Shown here: positions 1 through 8,560 of the stretch, in pieces | Position numbering within the stretch: position 1 is the stretch's first letter | How the letters are laid out: every line of letters starts with the position of its first letter | Source of the DNA: Pelagisphaera sp964404745 | GTDB taxonomy: Bacteria > Verrucomicrobiota > Verrucomicrobiia > Opitutales > Opitutaceae | Reading direction: 5' to 3' | Assembly (NCBI GenBank): GCA_964404745.1 | Contig: CAYOLG010000008.1 | Location: 62,001-126,000, forward strand | DNA: 64,000 bases | The notes under the pieces: model-generated | What the model saw: the letters and a program-made list of their open reading frames with translations, nothing else | The model's database searches: none | What the model was told of the DNA's origin: nothing | Made by a program: the position numbers and the translations under genes

Positions 1-2
1 CT

Positions 3-383
3 CGTCGCTATGGAATCGAAAGGTTCAAATTGTCGGCCAAAGGGGAGAGGCAATTGCAAGCCCATGACTGGCCGGGTAACATTCGAGAGCTGGCCCACGA
101 AGTCGAGCGAGCGATTATTCTTGGCGATCCGGAAAGCGCCGAATTCCCCGCTCTTGCCTTTCAAACTGAGGCAGTAAGCGATCCAGATTCGAGCGACTTG
201 GATGGAGACTGGCTCAATCCTCGCTGGGATTTCCCGGATGCAGGGATAGATCTTGAAGACGCCATCGATCGATTGATCGAACGAGCCATCGAAAAAGCGG
301 ATGGCAATGTCACATACGCCGCTCGATTGCTGGGGGTGACCCGTGACTACATTCGCTACCGTAAGAAAAAGCGTTCGGGTTGA
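3..383 (+). CDS. Sigma-54-dependent response regulator / enhancer-binding protein, C-terminal part (5' end outside window)
   Basis: The reading frame is open from the window edge, so only the last ~126 residues are seen. WPGNIREL (bases 69-92) is the conserved C-terminal signature of AAA+ sigma-54 activators. The last ~30 residues (ADGNVTYAARLLGVTRDYIR) match a Fis-type helix-turn-helix. Proteins of this family bind upstream enhancers and use ATP to open sigma-54 promoters. The receiver or other sensory domain cannot be seen. A sigma-54 promoter and two palindromes lie directly downstream, and a histidine kinase follows at 2227, so this is probably the response regulator of that kinase. Fold assignment is near certain; the pairing is inference. 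Confidence 0.93.
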   Translation, partial: RRYGIERFKLSAKGERQLQAHDWPGNIRELAHEVERAIILGDPESAEFPALAFQTEAVSDPDSSDLDGDWLNPRWDFPDAGIDLEDAIDRLIERAIEKADGNVTYAARLLGVTRDYIRYRKKKRSG

Positions 384-399
384 GCGGTTGGATCGATTA

Positions 400-450
400 G
401 GGTGATATTTCCCAAACGGTGGAAAGAAAAATTGGGGAATATTTCCCAAA
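400..450 (+). promoter_or_regulatory. Two palindromic sites, candidate enhancer (UAS) pair for the sigma-54 regulator
   Basis: Two GGG-N8-CCC sites at 400-413 and 434-447 share the 12-base word ATATTTCCCAAA (405-416 and 439-450). The second sits in a near-perfect palindrome, TTGGG-N8-CCCAA (432-449). Centres are 34 bases apart, about three helical turns, so both face the same side of the DNA. They lie ~85-150 bases upstream of the -24/-12 promoter at 534, the usual position for enhancer-binding protein sites. Binding by the upstream gene product is inferred. Confidence 0.6.
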
Positions 451-533
451 TCGTGATTCTTTACCATCTCTAGTCGTAGCTGAAACTCGCTTATCATGTT
501 AGTTTAAAGCAAGTTAGAAATTTGGAGCTCCTA

Positions 534-549
534 TGGCGCGGCAATTGCA
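534..549 (+). promoter_or_regulatory. Sigma-54 (-24/-12) promoter
   Basis: TGGCGCGGCAATTGCA has the diagnostic GG (535-536) and GC (547-548) exactly ten bases apart, and its TTGCA -12 box matches the consensus (TGGCAC-N5-TTGCW). It is followed 70 bases later by the start of the small secreted protein gene at 620. The gene upstream encodes a sigma-54 activator, which makes a chance match unlikely. Confidence 0.78.
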
Positions 550-619
550 TAGGCGATTGTCTAAACAAGTGTTGGGCTGGGAAGCCCTCTAAGTTAGAAA
601 CCCAAAATTAGACACCGAA

Positions 620-1003
620 ATGAAAAAATATCTATTATCACTTATCGCCCTAGGAGTTCTGTCTAGCGCAGCTTTCGCAGAGATCGACCGCCCGAGAATG
701 AAGCGGCCAGATTCGATGCTCGATCGTATCGAGGCTATTTTGGGAGACGAAAACAATGGGCTTTCAGAACGTAAGATCGCCTATCTCGAACAAAGGAGAG
801 ACCTTCTCGATATTCAGCTTCGAATGAGAGTGGCTCTGCGGGAGGCGCTGGGTACATTGGGCAAGGATGCTACCGATCAAGAGCGCAGGGAAGTTGTCCA
901 AGGAGTCCGTGACCAGTTCGCTGAAGATCTCGAGGGAATCAAACAGGCTCGCCGGGAAGCGATGCGGCTACGCCGCGCGAATCGCGATTCCGAAGAAGGC
1001 TGA
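620..1003 (+). CDS. Small secreted, charged helical protein of unknown function
   Basis: 127 residues. A Sec signal peptide (MKKYLLSLIALGVLSSAAFA, cleavage likely after AFA) is followed by a highly charged, almost entirely helical mature part rich in Arg, Glu and Leu. In size, location and composition it recalls periplasmic helical chaperone/sensor proteins of the Spy/CpxP/ZraP type, but I see no diagnostic LTxxQ motif, so no family is assigned. It is the first gene after the sigma-54 promoter and is followed by a strong hairpin, so it is probably the most highly expressed product of the unit. A role as a regulated envelope stress protein is only an analogy with the sigma-54-driven zraP arrangement. 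Confidence 0.75.
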   Translation: MKKYLLSLIALGVLSSAAFAEIDRPRMKRPDSMLDRIEAILGDENNGLSERKIAYLEQRRDLLDIQLRMRVALREALGTLGKDATDQERREVVQGVRDQFAEDLEGIKQARREAMRLRRANRDSEEG

Positions 1004-1044
1004 TATAATCACGGTCATTCGAATACTATTTTGATCAGCCAGTG

Positions 1045-1078
1045 GCGGTTCGTATGAATCCTTCATACGAACCGCTTT
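1045..1078 (+). terminator. Intrinsic terminator or attenuator after the small secreted protein
   Basis: A perfect 14-base stem (GCGGTTCGTATGAA, 1045-1058, pairing with 1062-1075) with a three-base loop is followed by TTTCTG. The T tract is short, so partial read-through into the genes at 1101 and 2227 is plausible. Confidence 0.75.
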
Positions 1079-1100
1079 CTGTGTTGTGACGATAGATTAG

Positions 1101-2192
1101 ATGAGAGGGAAAGCAATTTGGGCGATTGGGCTCATTGGATGGGTTTATGTTGCTGGTGATGACGCCAAAGAAGAGTTCAACGTTGGTGCGGGCGATTGGT
1201 CGGCCAGCGCTGGCATGGGCTTCAAGGAAAACGTCCTCCTCAGCGAAATCGCTCCAATAGATTCCAGCTTCAATTATCTATCATTCGAAGGAATCGCCCA
1301 AAAGGAGTTCATCGAGACTGGAGCTCAATGGACTACGATGGCCCTGGTGGAGAATCGCCACTATTTTGAGGGAGGCGATCTGCCGGATGAGGCGTTTGGG
1401 CTTATGGTATCCGAGTATGCTCGGTATGTGGGCATCGACGGAACTTTAAGGGGAGGAGTACAGTATCTGTATTTCAACCAGGCCTTCGACGCGACATTTG
1501 ATGTACTGGATCCCAATCAAATCGTCATAACTGCTCAGGAACCCAGACTCTACGTGGAGTGGGAAAGCTTTTTTTGGCAATTTGAATATGCGGCATCTGT
1601 CGGCGTATCGCGAATGTATTTCCAGGATGCATCAGATGACTACGAAACGATAGATTGGGAACTCGAATTAGACTACGCGATAGACAATCGTACCAATTGG
1701 CGATTTGCGGTTAATGGGTTCGCCCGTGATTATACGGATCGGCCCACTCGAAGCGCGGATGGATTTCGAATCGACTCGATCATACTGGGAACGGACCAGC
1801 TCGGATTCGAAACCTCGGTGGAGCGCGGGTTCGGCAGTGAATCAATGGCGTTGCTTGCCGAAATCGGCATCGACTACGAGGAGCGGAGGGATCGTCATTT
1901 TGGCTATTACGATCGCGATCGAACCAAGTACTTCCTAGAGCTCAGAACCAATGGGGAGAAGTGGCGAATGAGATTGGATATTGGGTTTTCAGATAGGGAA
2001 TACCGAACTCAAATAGCTGAAAATGGCGCCTTGCGAAGATCGGACGATTGGATTGGGTCTTTGGAATGGGAACGCGATTTGAACGAAAAATGGGCTTTTT
2101 TCGCCAGAGGTGAAACCGATTCCTCGGAATCGAATGAAACTTTTTTCAGTTATGATGCGAATAGTTTAATGCTTGGGATTAGGCGGAAATAG
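1101..2192 (+). CDS. Probable outer-membrane beta-barrel protein, unknown function
   Basis: 363 residues. The N-terminus is a hydrophobic signal-like segment (MRGKAIWAIGLIGWVYVAG). The rest shows alternating polar/hydrophobic stretches rich in aromatic residues, e.g. WRFAVNGFARDYTDR and WRMRLDIGFSDREYR, typical of antiparallel barrel strands separated by acidic turns. The final segment (SLMLGIRRK) does not end in the usual C-terminal Phe. I do not recognise the family. It lies between the sigma-54-controlled small protein and the histidine kinase, so it may be part of the same envelope-response unit. Barrel nature is inferred from composition only. Confidence 0.65.
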   Translation: MRGKAIWAIGLIGWVYVAGDDAKEEFNVGAGDWSASAGMGFKENVLLSEIAPIDSSFNYLSFEGIAQKEFIETGAQWTTMALVENRHYFEGGDLPDEAFGLMVSEYARYVGIDGTLRGGVQYLYFNQAFDATFDVLDPNQIVITAQEPRLYVEWESFFWQFEYAASVGVSRMYFQDASDDYETIDWELELDYAIDNRTNWRFAVNGFARDYTDRPTRSADGFRIDSIILGTDQLGFETSVERGFGSESMALLAEIGIDYEERRDRHFGYYDRDRTKYFLELRTNGEKWRMRLDIGFSDREYRTQIAENGALRRSDDWIGSLEWERDLNEKWAFFARGETDSSESNETFFSYDANSLMLGIRRK

Positions 2193-2226
2193 GTTCAGTC
2201 ATTAATCTCTCGAAACATTAAACTGG

Positions 2227-3612
2227 ATGTCTGACATAAATTTCGAACGCAGTCATAGAAAGGAATCCCTAGCAGCCTACATCGTAGCGCTTGTTCTCGT
2301 GTTGGCGGCTTTCGCGGCTATCGTCTGGGTGTCCAGCTCGCAGCTAAGAAGTGAACTCCGAGCGAGCGCTGTTCAGCGATACGTGGATATCTGGACTCCG
2401 ATCACTGAGTTCCACGTGGCAAAAGGCAGGGAAGATGAGCTATTGGGGGCCCTGGATTTTGAAGACGTTATCGTCTATTCCTTGATCGAGGCTCAGGAAA
2501 TCGATGGGTCATTGGGACTCCAGGTATTTGGGGCCAAAGGGGAGTTCCTTTCAGGAATTCCAGCAACGATAGACGAAAGCAATTTATACGCTTCGGAACT
2601 GGATAGAATGCTTTCCGGAGAGGCTTGGGGGATGTTTTATCCTAACGGAGTTTGGGAAAATAGCGGTCCTCCTGAGTTAGAGCTGAATATTCCGATTAGA
2701 GACCGGGAAGGTGAAGAGCTCGTCGCTCTCGCTCGGCACTATCTGGATGGGCAAGGCGTCTTAAATGAATTTACAGAGATCGACCAGAAAGTCGTTAGTC
2801 AGGCGACGTGGACGTATCTTGGCGGAGCCACGTTTGTACTGACTGTATTCCTTTGGCTCGGTTGGAGGTTGCGAAGGGCTCGTAAAGCGATTGCGGAAAG
2901 AGCTCGTCGCTTGGCCCAAGCGAATGCCGAACTCGCGTTGATGGCAAAAACGTCTGCTGTAGGCGCTGTCGCCTCGCATTTGATCCATGGGCTCAAGAAT
3001 CCGCTCGCTGGAATTAGTGAACATCTCTCCTTGGCCGGATCCAGCGTTGCGGACGACGAGGATTGGGAGGATGCGAAGCAGGCTACCCGACGAATGCAGT
3101 CTATGATCAACGAAGTGGTGGATGTGCTTCGAAATGATGAACTAGATCAACTCGACACGTTTTCCGGAGCGGATATCGAGGCGTACCTCAAGCGAAAATA
3201 CGGAGGCATTACGGCGAAGAAGCATATCGACTTCGGAATTAGGGCAAATGGGGATGTAGTACTGCCAGCCAGGGATGCGAACATCGCTAAGCTAATCGTA
3301 TCCAATCTACTGGACAATGCGATCGATGCGGTATCGCCCGGGGGGGAGGTTGAAGCCCGAATCCAAGCACTGGAAGGGAAGGCCGTGTTTTCCGTGATCG
3401 ACACGGGCCCTGGCTTCTCGTCTGCGGCGCGCGAAAATCTGTTCGCTCCCATACAAAGCAGGAAATCGTCTGGAGCGGGGATTGGACTCGCCATTTGCCA
3501 ACAATTGGCGAGACATTTGGGGGCGAAATTGGAATTGGTTCGGACTTCCTCATCCGGTAGCGAAGTGAGGTTGTCGATGCCGATTTCGCAGCCTTTCCGA
3601 TCAGCCGTTTAG
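2227..3612 (+). CDS. Membrane sensor histidine kinase (NtrB-like transmitter)
   Basis: 461 residues. A membrane helix at ~15-36, a ~155-residue extracytoplasmic sensor, a second helix at ~195-213, a short coiled coil, then the transmitter. The H-box is HGLKNPLAG with phospho-acceptor His254. The N-box is LLDNAIDAV (~361-369), the G1 box DTGPGF (~392) and the G2 box GAGIGLAI (~416). No receiver or HPt is attached, so it needs a separate regulator; the sigma-54 activator ending at 383 is the obvious candidate. It starts 34 bases after the barrel gene and ends 12 bases before the propeller gene, so all three are probably co-transcribed. The stimulus is unknown. Confidence 0.9.
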   Translation: MSDINFERSHRKESLAAYIVALVLVLAAFAAIVWVSSSQLRSELRASAVQRYVDIWTPITEFHVAKGREDELLGALDFEDVIVYSLIEAQEIDGSLGLQVFGAKGEFLSGIPATIDESNLYASELDRMLSGEAWGMFYPNGVWENSGPPELELNIPIRDREGEELVALARHYLDGQGVLNEFTEIDQKVVSQATWTYLGGATFVLTVFLWLGWRLRRARKAIAERARRLAQANAELALMAKTSAVGAVASHLIHGLKNPLAGISEHLSLAGSSVADDEDWEDAKQATRRMQSMINEVVDVLRNDELDQLDTFSGADIEAYLKRKYGGITAKKHIDFGIRANGDVVLPARDANIAKLIVSNLLDNAIDAVSPGGEVEARIQALEGKAVFSVIDTGPGFSSAARENLFAPIQSRKSSGAGIGLAICQQLARHLGAKLELVRTSSSGSEVRLSMPISQPFRSAV

Positions 3613-3624
3613 GCTTTTTGGGGA

Positions 3625-5631
3625 ATGAGTTTCTGGAGTTCCGAGAGGATTGCCTGTTGCCTTTGCCTTGCCGTGGCTTTCCCCCAATTAGTGGAGGCGG
3701 AGGTTGGAAGCGAGCTTTGGAGATTCTCAACCGGCGATGTCGTCTTTAGCTCCCCAACGATAGACAGCTCTGGGAATGTCTATTTCGGGTCCCTGAATGG
3801 CAAGTTGTATTCAGTTAATGGTAACGGAGATGAACGTTGGTCCGTGCAGACGGGTGACTGGATAGAATCATCTGCTGCCTTGAGCCCCGATGAAGCTACC
3901 GTCTACATAGGGTCTTGGGATAATAGTCTGTATGCGATCGATACGGCATCCGGGCTAGTTCGATGGTCATTCGCTACTGAAAGCCTGATATTTTCCTCTC
4001 CCGCCGTGGCCCAGGATGGAAGGATTTTCTTCGGAGGAGCGGACGGATTCGTCTATGCCCTTGCTCCCGACGGGAACGCTCTCTGGGAAATTTTCATTGG
4101 TGGCGAGGTGGACGCTTCCCTTGCTATTGGGCCCGATGGAGATCTTTTTGCGGCTACGAGCGAAGGGTCGGTGGTCGCTCTCGATGCGGAAACTGGCGAT
4201 GAGATCTGGGCCTTCCAAGTACCGACCGAAGCGGGGGCTGAGGCTAGGGATATCATCATTACATCCAGCTGTATGCTGGATGGAAAGGGGTCCCTGTTTG
4301 TTGGGTGCAATAACTTTTACCTGTATGTTTTGGATACTGCTGACGGGTCCTTGAAATGGAACTACGAAACAGGAGGGCCAATTGAGGCTTCTCCGACTTT
4401 GGGTATAGACGGACGCGTGCTGGTTTCGTCAAGAGATGGCTATCTCTACGCCTTTGATTCATCGGGGGGGGTATCCTGGAGGACGGAAATTGGGCCAAAC
4501 TTCTACACGGCTGCTGTAGTCGATGAGACTGGTAGAATTTACGTCAGCTCCTTTATCAATGACACCTTAAGCTATCTCAACTTGTTGTCGCCCGAAGGAA
4601 CCATCCTGCAGCGAATGCCCTTCTCGGGAATTATCGATTCTTCGGTAGCAATCGCGCCCAATGGGAAACTGTATTTAGGAAATAACGACGGAAACCTGTA
4701 TGCATTTTCTAATGGGGGCCGGCTGTCGAATTCCGTTTGGCCGAAGTTCCGGGGAAATCTCGCTTCTAGCGGCTCAATAGAAGGCTATGCTGCTCCGAGC
4801 CCCAACAAAGAACGGATTTACAACATTGCCTTGCGTGGCTCGCCGGGCGGCGGCGAACGGGACATCATTGCTGGATTCTCTGTCGGCGGAGCGGGCGAGA
4901 AAACGCTTTTGGTTCGAGCCGTTGGGCCAGGCTTAGAGGACCTTGGGGTAGCGGATTATCTTCAGGACCCTATCATCAGTTTCTACGAGCTCGGAAATCC
5001 GGTCCCGTTCGGCTCCAACGATGATTGGGCAGAGGGCGCTTCCGCTGGCATACTGCCCGAAAAGATGGCCCGCCTGGGCGCTTTCCTGTTGGACGAAGGT
5101 TCCGCGGATAGCGCTGATCTGCTGACGTTGGGGAGTGGCGTTTACACGGCGATCGTTTCTAACGATGGAAGCGAGCCCGGCATTGCTTTGGTAGAGATTT
5201 ACAATGGAGATCCGGACGATTCAGAAGCCTCCCTGGCGAATGTCGCTATGCGGGGTCCAGTAGGGACCGGTGACGAGGTTCTAATAGCCGGATTCTTCAT
5301 AGAAGGAAATTTGCCCAAACGCATTCTTTTGCGAGCGGTTGGCTCGGGCATAGCTGCCTATGGAGTTAATGGCGTATTGGCGGATACGACCTTGCGACTC
5401 TTTCGCGGCCAAACAGTGATCGAGTCGAATGACGATTGGGATGCCCACCCAGAAAAGGGTCGATTAGAGACCTTCATGTCCTCGGCCGGCGCCTTTGCTC
5501 TAGAAGAAGGGAGTGGCGACAGCGCCTTATTCGTTTGGCTTGAGCCGGGCCTATATACCGCCATTGTATCTGGCAAGAATGACCAAACTGGGATCGCTCT
5601 AGTCGAGCTCTACGATCTCACGGGCAAGTAA
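3625..5631 (+). CDS. Secreted PQQ/BamB-type beta-propeller protein with two C-terminal repeat domains
   Basis: 668 residues. A signal peptide (~1-25) precedes ~350 residues of PQQ-like repeats, seen as recurring W-[RS]-[FV]-x-T-G-D and G-x-[LV]-Y-[AS]-[FLV] strands (GNVYFGSLNGKLYSV, TVYIGSWDNSLYAID and others), forming an eight-bladed type propeller. After residue ~390 come two homologous ~130-residue domains: (a) IAGFSVGG...LLVRAVGPGL...SNDDW...TAIVS, and (b) IAGFFIEG...ILLRAVGSGI...SNDDW...TAIVSG. Paired repeats of this kind are common on secreted Opitutae proteins. No PQQ-dehydrogenase catalytic residues are evident, so a binding or scaffolding role is more likely than catalysis. It begins 12 bases after the kinase gene. 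Confidence 0.85.
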   Translation: MSFWSSERIACCLCLAVAFPQLVEAEVGSELWRFSTGDVVFSSPTIDSSGNVYFGSLNGKLYSVNGNGDERWSVQTGDWIESSAALSPDEATVYIGSWDNSLYAIDTASGLVRWSFATESLIFSSPAVAQDGRIFFGGADGFVYALAPDGNALWEIFIGGEVDASLAIGPDGDLFAATSEGSVVALDAETGDEIWAFQVPTEAGAEARDIIITSSCMLDGKGSLFVGCNNFYLYVLDTADGSLKWNYETGGPIEASPTLGIDGRVLVSSRDGYLYAFDSSGGVSWRTEIGPNFYTAAVVDETGRIYVSSFINDTLSYLNLLSPEGTILQRMPFSGIIDSSVAIAPNGKLYLGNNDGNLYAFSNGGRLSNSVWPKFRGNLASSGSIEGYAAPSPNKERIYNIALRGSPGGGERDIIAGFSVGGAGEKTLLVRAVGPGLEDLGVADYLQDPIISFYELGNPVPFGSNDDWAEGASAGILPEKMARLGAFLLDEGSADSADLLTLGSGVYTAIVSNDGSEPGIALVEIYNGDPDDSEASLANVAMRGPVGTGDEVLIAGFFIEGNLPKRILLRAVGSGIAAYGVNGVLADTTLRLFRGQTVIESNDDWDAHPEKGRLETFMSSAGAFALEEGSGDSALFVWLEPGLYTAIVSGKNDQTGIALVELYDLTGK

Positions 5632-5657
5632 GTAGCCGAGATTGACCTGTCGATGGA

Positions 5658-6332
5658 TTGGGTTTAGCTGAGAGGGCGTTGAAAGATTCGTTGAACATCG
5701 TTTACGAAGATGAGGACCTTTTGGTCTTGAATAAGGAGCCGGGAATCCTCGTCGAACAGACTATCTCGGAAGAGTTATCGCTGAGCGGTTTGGCGGCTTC
5801 CTATGCTGGACGAAGCGTTCGTCCCTTGCATCGCTTGGATCGGGATACGAGTGGTTTGGCGATGTTTGCTCTGAATGCGAAATGGAATCGGTATTTTTCC
5901 GAGCTCTTTGAGAAAAAACGCATTCGAAAGTCGTACTGGGCCATCGTCAGAGGGGATTGGGATGGGGGCATTACAAAAATCGACACAAACATCGCCTCAA
6001 TCTCACCCGGCCGCTTTGGCAATGATCCATGGAAGGGGAAGCAGGCAGTTACGACCTTCCGGAAGCTGGGTTCGGCTGATGGATATTCCTGGATACAGGC
6101 ATTGCCGAAAACGGGAAGAACGCACCAGCTACGATTGCATTGCCTAGAGGCGGGATATCCCATTGTGGGAGATCGGTTTTATGCGAATGACTTTAGCAAT
6201 CCATTGCTTCTCCATGCCAGAAGTCTAGCCTTCGAACTCCCCGGAGGATCGCGGGAACTATCTCTGTCCGCGGAACCGCCAGATTGTTGGAAGCCATGGT
6301 TAGAGAAATTCGAAAAACGAAAGAAGTCTTGA
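5658..6332 (+). CDS. RluA-family RNA pseudouridine synthase
   Basis: 224 residues. It carries the catalytic HRLDRDTSG motif (Asp is the nucleophile) near residue 58 and the late TGRTHQLRLHC motif that binds the RNA substrate. There is no N-terminal S4 domain, as in the short RluA/TruC-like members, so the exact target (23S rRNA, tRNA) cannot be given. The frame has an in-frame stop at 5643 and no ATG before the conserved region, so TTG at 5658 is the best start. It follows the propeller gene by 26 bases. Confidence 0.88.
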   Translation: MGLAERALKDSLNIVYEDEDLLVLNKEPGILVEQTISEELSLSGLAASYAGRSVRPLHRLDRDTSGLAMFALNAKWNRYFSELFEKKRIRKSYWAIVRGDWDGGITKIDTNIASISPGRFGNDPWKGKQAVTTFRKLGSADGYSWIQALPKTGRTHQLRLHCLEAGYPIVGDRFYANDFSNPLLLHARSLAFELPGGSRELSLSAEPPDCWKPWLEKFEKRKKS

Positions 6333-6363
6333 GCCTAGGAAGGGAGCTTGCTACAGCGTAGCC

Positions 6364-6720
6364 ATGTTTAAAGTGTATTCATATAAAGGATGCGATGGTT
6401 GTCGAAAAGCCCTGAAATGGCTCGATTCTAAAGGGCTCGAATACGAGAATATTCCTGTCCGGGAAACGCCTCCAGCCAATCGAGAGCTTGAGATGATGCT
6501 GAACGCATGCGATGGCAATTTGAGGCGCCTTTTCAATGTGTCGGGCAAGGACTACCGAGAGCGGGGAATCAAGGATTCGCTTCCCTCGATGAACAAGAAA
6601 GACGCCTTCGCCCTTTTGCGAGGAAATGGGAATTTAGTCAAACGCCCCTTTTTGATTGGAGAGGATGTCGCCATCGTCGGATTCAACGAAGCCGAATGGG
6701 AGGAAGCTCTGGGAGCTTAG
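6364..6720 (+). CDS. Spx/ArsC/YffB-family thioredoxin-fold protein
   Basis: 118 residues, the normal length of the family. The N-terminus MFKVYSYKGCDGCRKALKWL has the CxxC motif of the Spx/YffB branch; classical arsenate reductase has a single Cys here. The later segment VKRPFLIGED corresponds to the conserved RP-containing loop of ArsC-like proteins. The role could be glutathione- or thiol-dependent reduction or transcriptional redox control; sequence alone does not decide. It ends five bases before the convergent SelW-like gene. Confidence 0.85.
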   Translation: MFKVYSYKGCDGCRKALKWLDSKGLEYENIPVRETPPANRELEMMLNACDGNLRRLFNVSGKDYRERGIKDSLPSMNKKDAFALLRGNGNLVKRPFLIGEDVAIVGFNEAEWEEALGA

Positions 6721-6725
6721 CTCTA

Positions 6726-7037
6726 CTATATCTCCTCTTGGGAACGATCGCTGTGTCCGAGGTCTCGATCCGGATCGATGCGGTCGCGAATAAGTTGCTT
6801 GATCTCTTTGGCCTCGGGAAACCGACTCGATTCCTTTCGAGAAAAAATCAATTCGTCGTTCAGACGGATCTCCAAGACGCCTCCGCTTCCAGGCTGTAAG
6901 GCCACTTCCCCAATGTTTTCGGAAAATGTAGTCAGAATTTCCTGAGCTAGCCAAGCGGCCCGCATCATCCATCGACATTGCCGGCAATACAGTATCGAAA
7001 CTCTGGGCGTTCTCAGATCGGTCATGATGGACGGCAT
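6726..7037 (-). CDS. SelT/SelW/SelH (Rdx)-family selenoprotein-like protein, Cys form
   Basis: 103 residues. After a short leader the segment RVSILYCRQCRWMMRAAWLAQEIL carries the CxxC motif found in the SelW-like thioredoxin fold, where the second position is selenocysteine in some relatives. Here both are encoded as Cys (no TGA). The middle GEVALQPGSGGVLEIRLND corresponds to the family G-x-F-E-V core. Length is typical. Function is a presumed thiol redox activity. A convergent gene, Spx-like, ends at 6720. Confidence 0.82.
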   Translation of the reverse strand: MPSIMTDLRTPRVSILYCRQCRWMMRAAWLAQEILTTFSENIGEVALQPGSGGVLEIRLNDELIFSRKESSRFPEAKEIKQLIRDRIDPDRDLGHSDRSQEEI

Positions 7038-7102
7038 CTAAAACCCCCACTGTCTAAATTTAAAGCGAAAGCGCTGTTCGCTTCGATTAACTTTACCTGC
7101 GG

Positions 7103-8560
7103 CTAGTTGAGCTCAGCTTGCTCGATTAAGTTCTTTACTCTGGATTTAGGTTGGCGATCCAGAGCGTTGGCGCGCTTGGTGACGATGTTCAACGCCGCGA
7201 TCCGGTAGGCTTCGCCAAAGTTGGGGAAATTCATTACGTTCTCCAGGAAGACGCGTACATCGTTGTTGTTGATTATCGCCATTTCGCCTGCGTGAATGAG
7301 GTCGGTGGCTCCTTCGGCAACGATATGGACACCTAGAATTTTGAGCGTCTTTGAATGGACGATCATCTTTAGCAGGCCGTCCTCAATGCCGGCAATCTGC
7401 CCGCGGGCGACTTCGTCGAAGCTGGCGCGGCCAATGATAATATCGTCTCCGTATTCCTCACGAGCTGCTTCTTCGGAGAGCCCCACGCTAGAAAGTTCGG
7501 GAACCGAGTAGATGCCGATTGGGACGAGTTCGAATTTGCTGCCTGGATTTACTCCCAAGGCATGGCATATGGCTCGGCGTCCTTGTTCCATTGATACCGA
7601 TGCCAAAGATGGATGGCCGATGACATCGCCAACGGCATAAATATTCTCGACGCTCGTTTGGTAGTTGTTGTCAACCGGGATCGTGCCATTGCGGCCAAGC
7701 TTGATTCCGAGATCTTCCAAACCAAGTCTAGCGGTGTTGGCTATGCGCCCTTGAGCAACGAGCATCTTGTCGCTCGATATCTCAGTGCCATTGTCCAGTC
7801 TGGTGATCACCTGAGACACGGAGTCCCATCGGATGCTTTCGTACTGAGTTTCCCCTATGTACTCCCCGCCATTCTCTGTAAAGTCTTTGAGAAACTTGGT
7901 TGTACACTCCGGCTCCATGAACATGAGAGGACGAGGTGTCCGGTCGAACATGGTTACTTTAACTCCCAGCAATGAGAAGATCGACGCATACTCGGATGCA
8001 ATCACACCCCCTCCGACAACGGTCAAGGACCGGGGCAGGTAGACCATGCTGAGAATGGAATCGCTATCTAGTATATTCTCGTGGTCGACTTCAATATCCG
8101 GGGGAGTGCGTGGTTTCGATCCCGTGGCGATTACCACGTATTTGGTTTTCAGATAACTCTTGGAGCCCTTTAGCGTGGTTAGGGATACTGTATGCGCGTC
8201 CTCCAAAGCAGCTCTGCCGTGAAAGTAGGAAATCTCTGGGCTGTTCACGTATTCGGCAACAAAGTCAGTATAGGAGTTCAGATCCATATCCAGGCGTCGC
8301 ATCAACGTGGATACTTCCATATCGTCCTTAAGCGTAAAGGCGAAGACATCGGCATTCCGCCTAAGAGTGGCAATAGTGAGAGCAATTTCCCGCAAAGTCT
8401 TGCTAGGAATCGTTCCGTAGTGAACGCAGGTTCCGCCGACTTGGCGCTCCCGCTCGACCAAGGCCACTTTTAGGCCGGCGTTGGCCCCCTGGATAGCGGC
8501 TTTCTGGCCTCCAGGACCTGAGCCGATTACGATTAGATCGAATTCTTCGGCTATGTTCAT
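7103..8560 (-). CDS. sthA: Soluble pyridine nucleotide transhydrogenase (Si-specific)
   Basis: 485 residues, a two-dinucleotide-binding flavoprotein. FAD-binding GSGPGG at ~13-18; the active-site region reads GGTCVHYGTIPSK, where the second redox Cys of lipoamide dehydrogenases is replaced by Thr50, the signature of SthA. The NAD(P)-binding GGGVIASEYAS lies near residue 185 and the FAD-binding YAVGDVIG near 305. It interconverts NADPH and NADH in the cytoplasm. The ATG overlaps the stop of the upstream HDOD gene (ATGA at 8557-8560), so the two are translationally coupled. Confidence 0.93.
   Translation of the reverse strand: MNIAEEFDLIVIGSGPGGQKAAIQGANAGLKVALVERERQVGGTCVHYGTIPSKTLREIALTIATLRRNADVFAFTLKDDMEVSTLMRRLDMDLNSYTDFVAEYVNSPEISYFHGRAALEDAHTVSLTTLKGSKSYLKTKYVVIATGSKPRTPPDIEVDHENILDSDSILSMVYLPRSLTVVGGGVIASEYASIFSLLGVKVTMFDRTPRPLMFMEPECTTKFLKDFTENGGEYIGETQYESIRWDSVSQVITRLDNGTEISSDKMLVAQGRIANTARLGLEDLGIKLGRNGTIPVDNNYQTSVENIYAVGDVIGHPSLASVSMEQGRRAICHALGVNPGSKFELVPIGIYSVPELSSVGLSEEAAREEYGDDIIIGRASFDEVARGQIAGIEDGLLKMIVHSKTLKILGVHIVAEGATDLIHAGEMAIINNNDVRVFLENVMNFPNFGEAYRIAALNIVTKRANALDRQPKSRVKNLIEQAELN

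Noticed and set aside
3967..4498. Several ORFs opposite and in alternate frames of the propeller gene
   Set aside because: Shadows of the 668-residue secreted protein with its clear repeat pattern.
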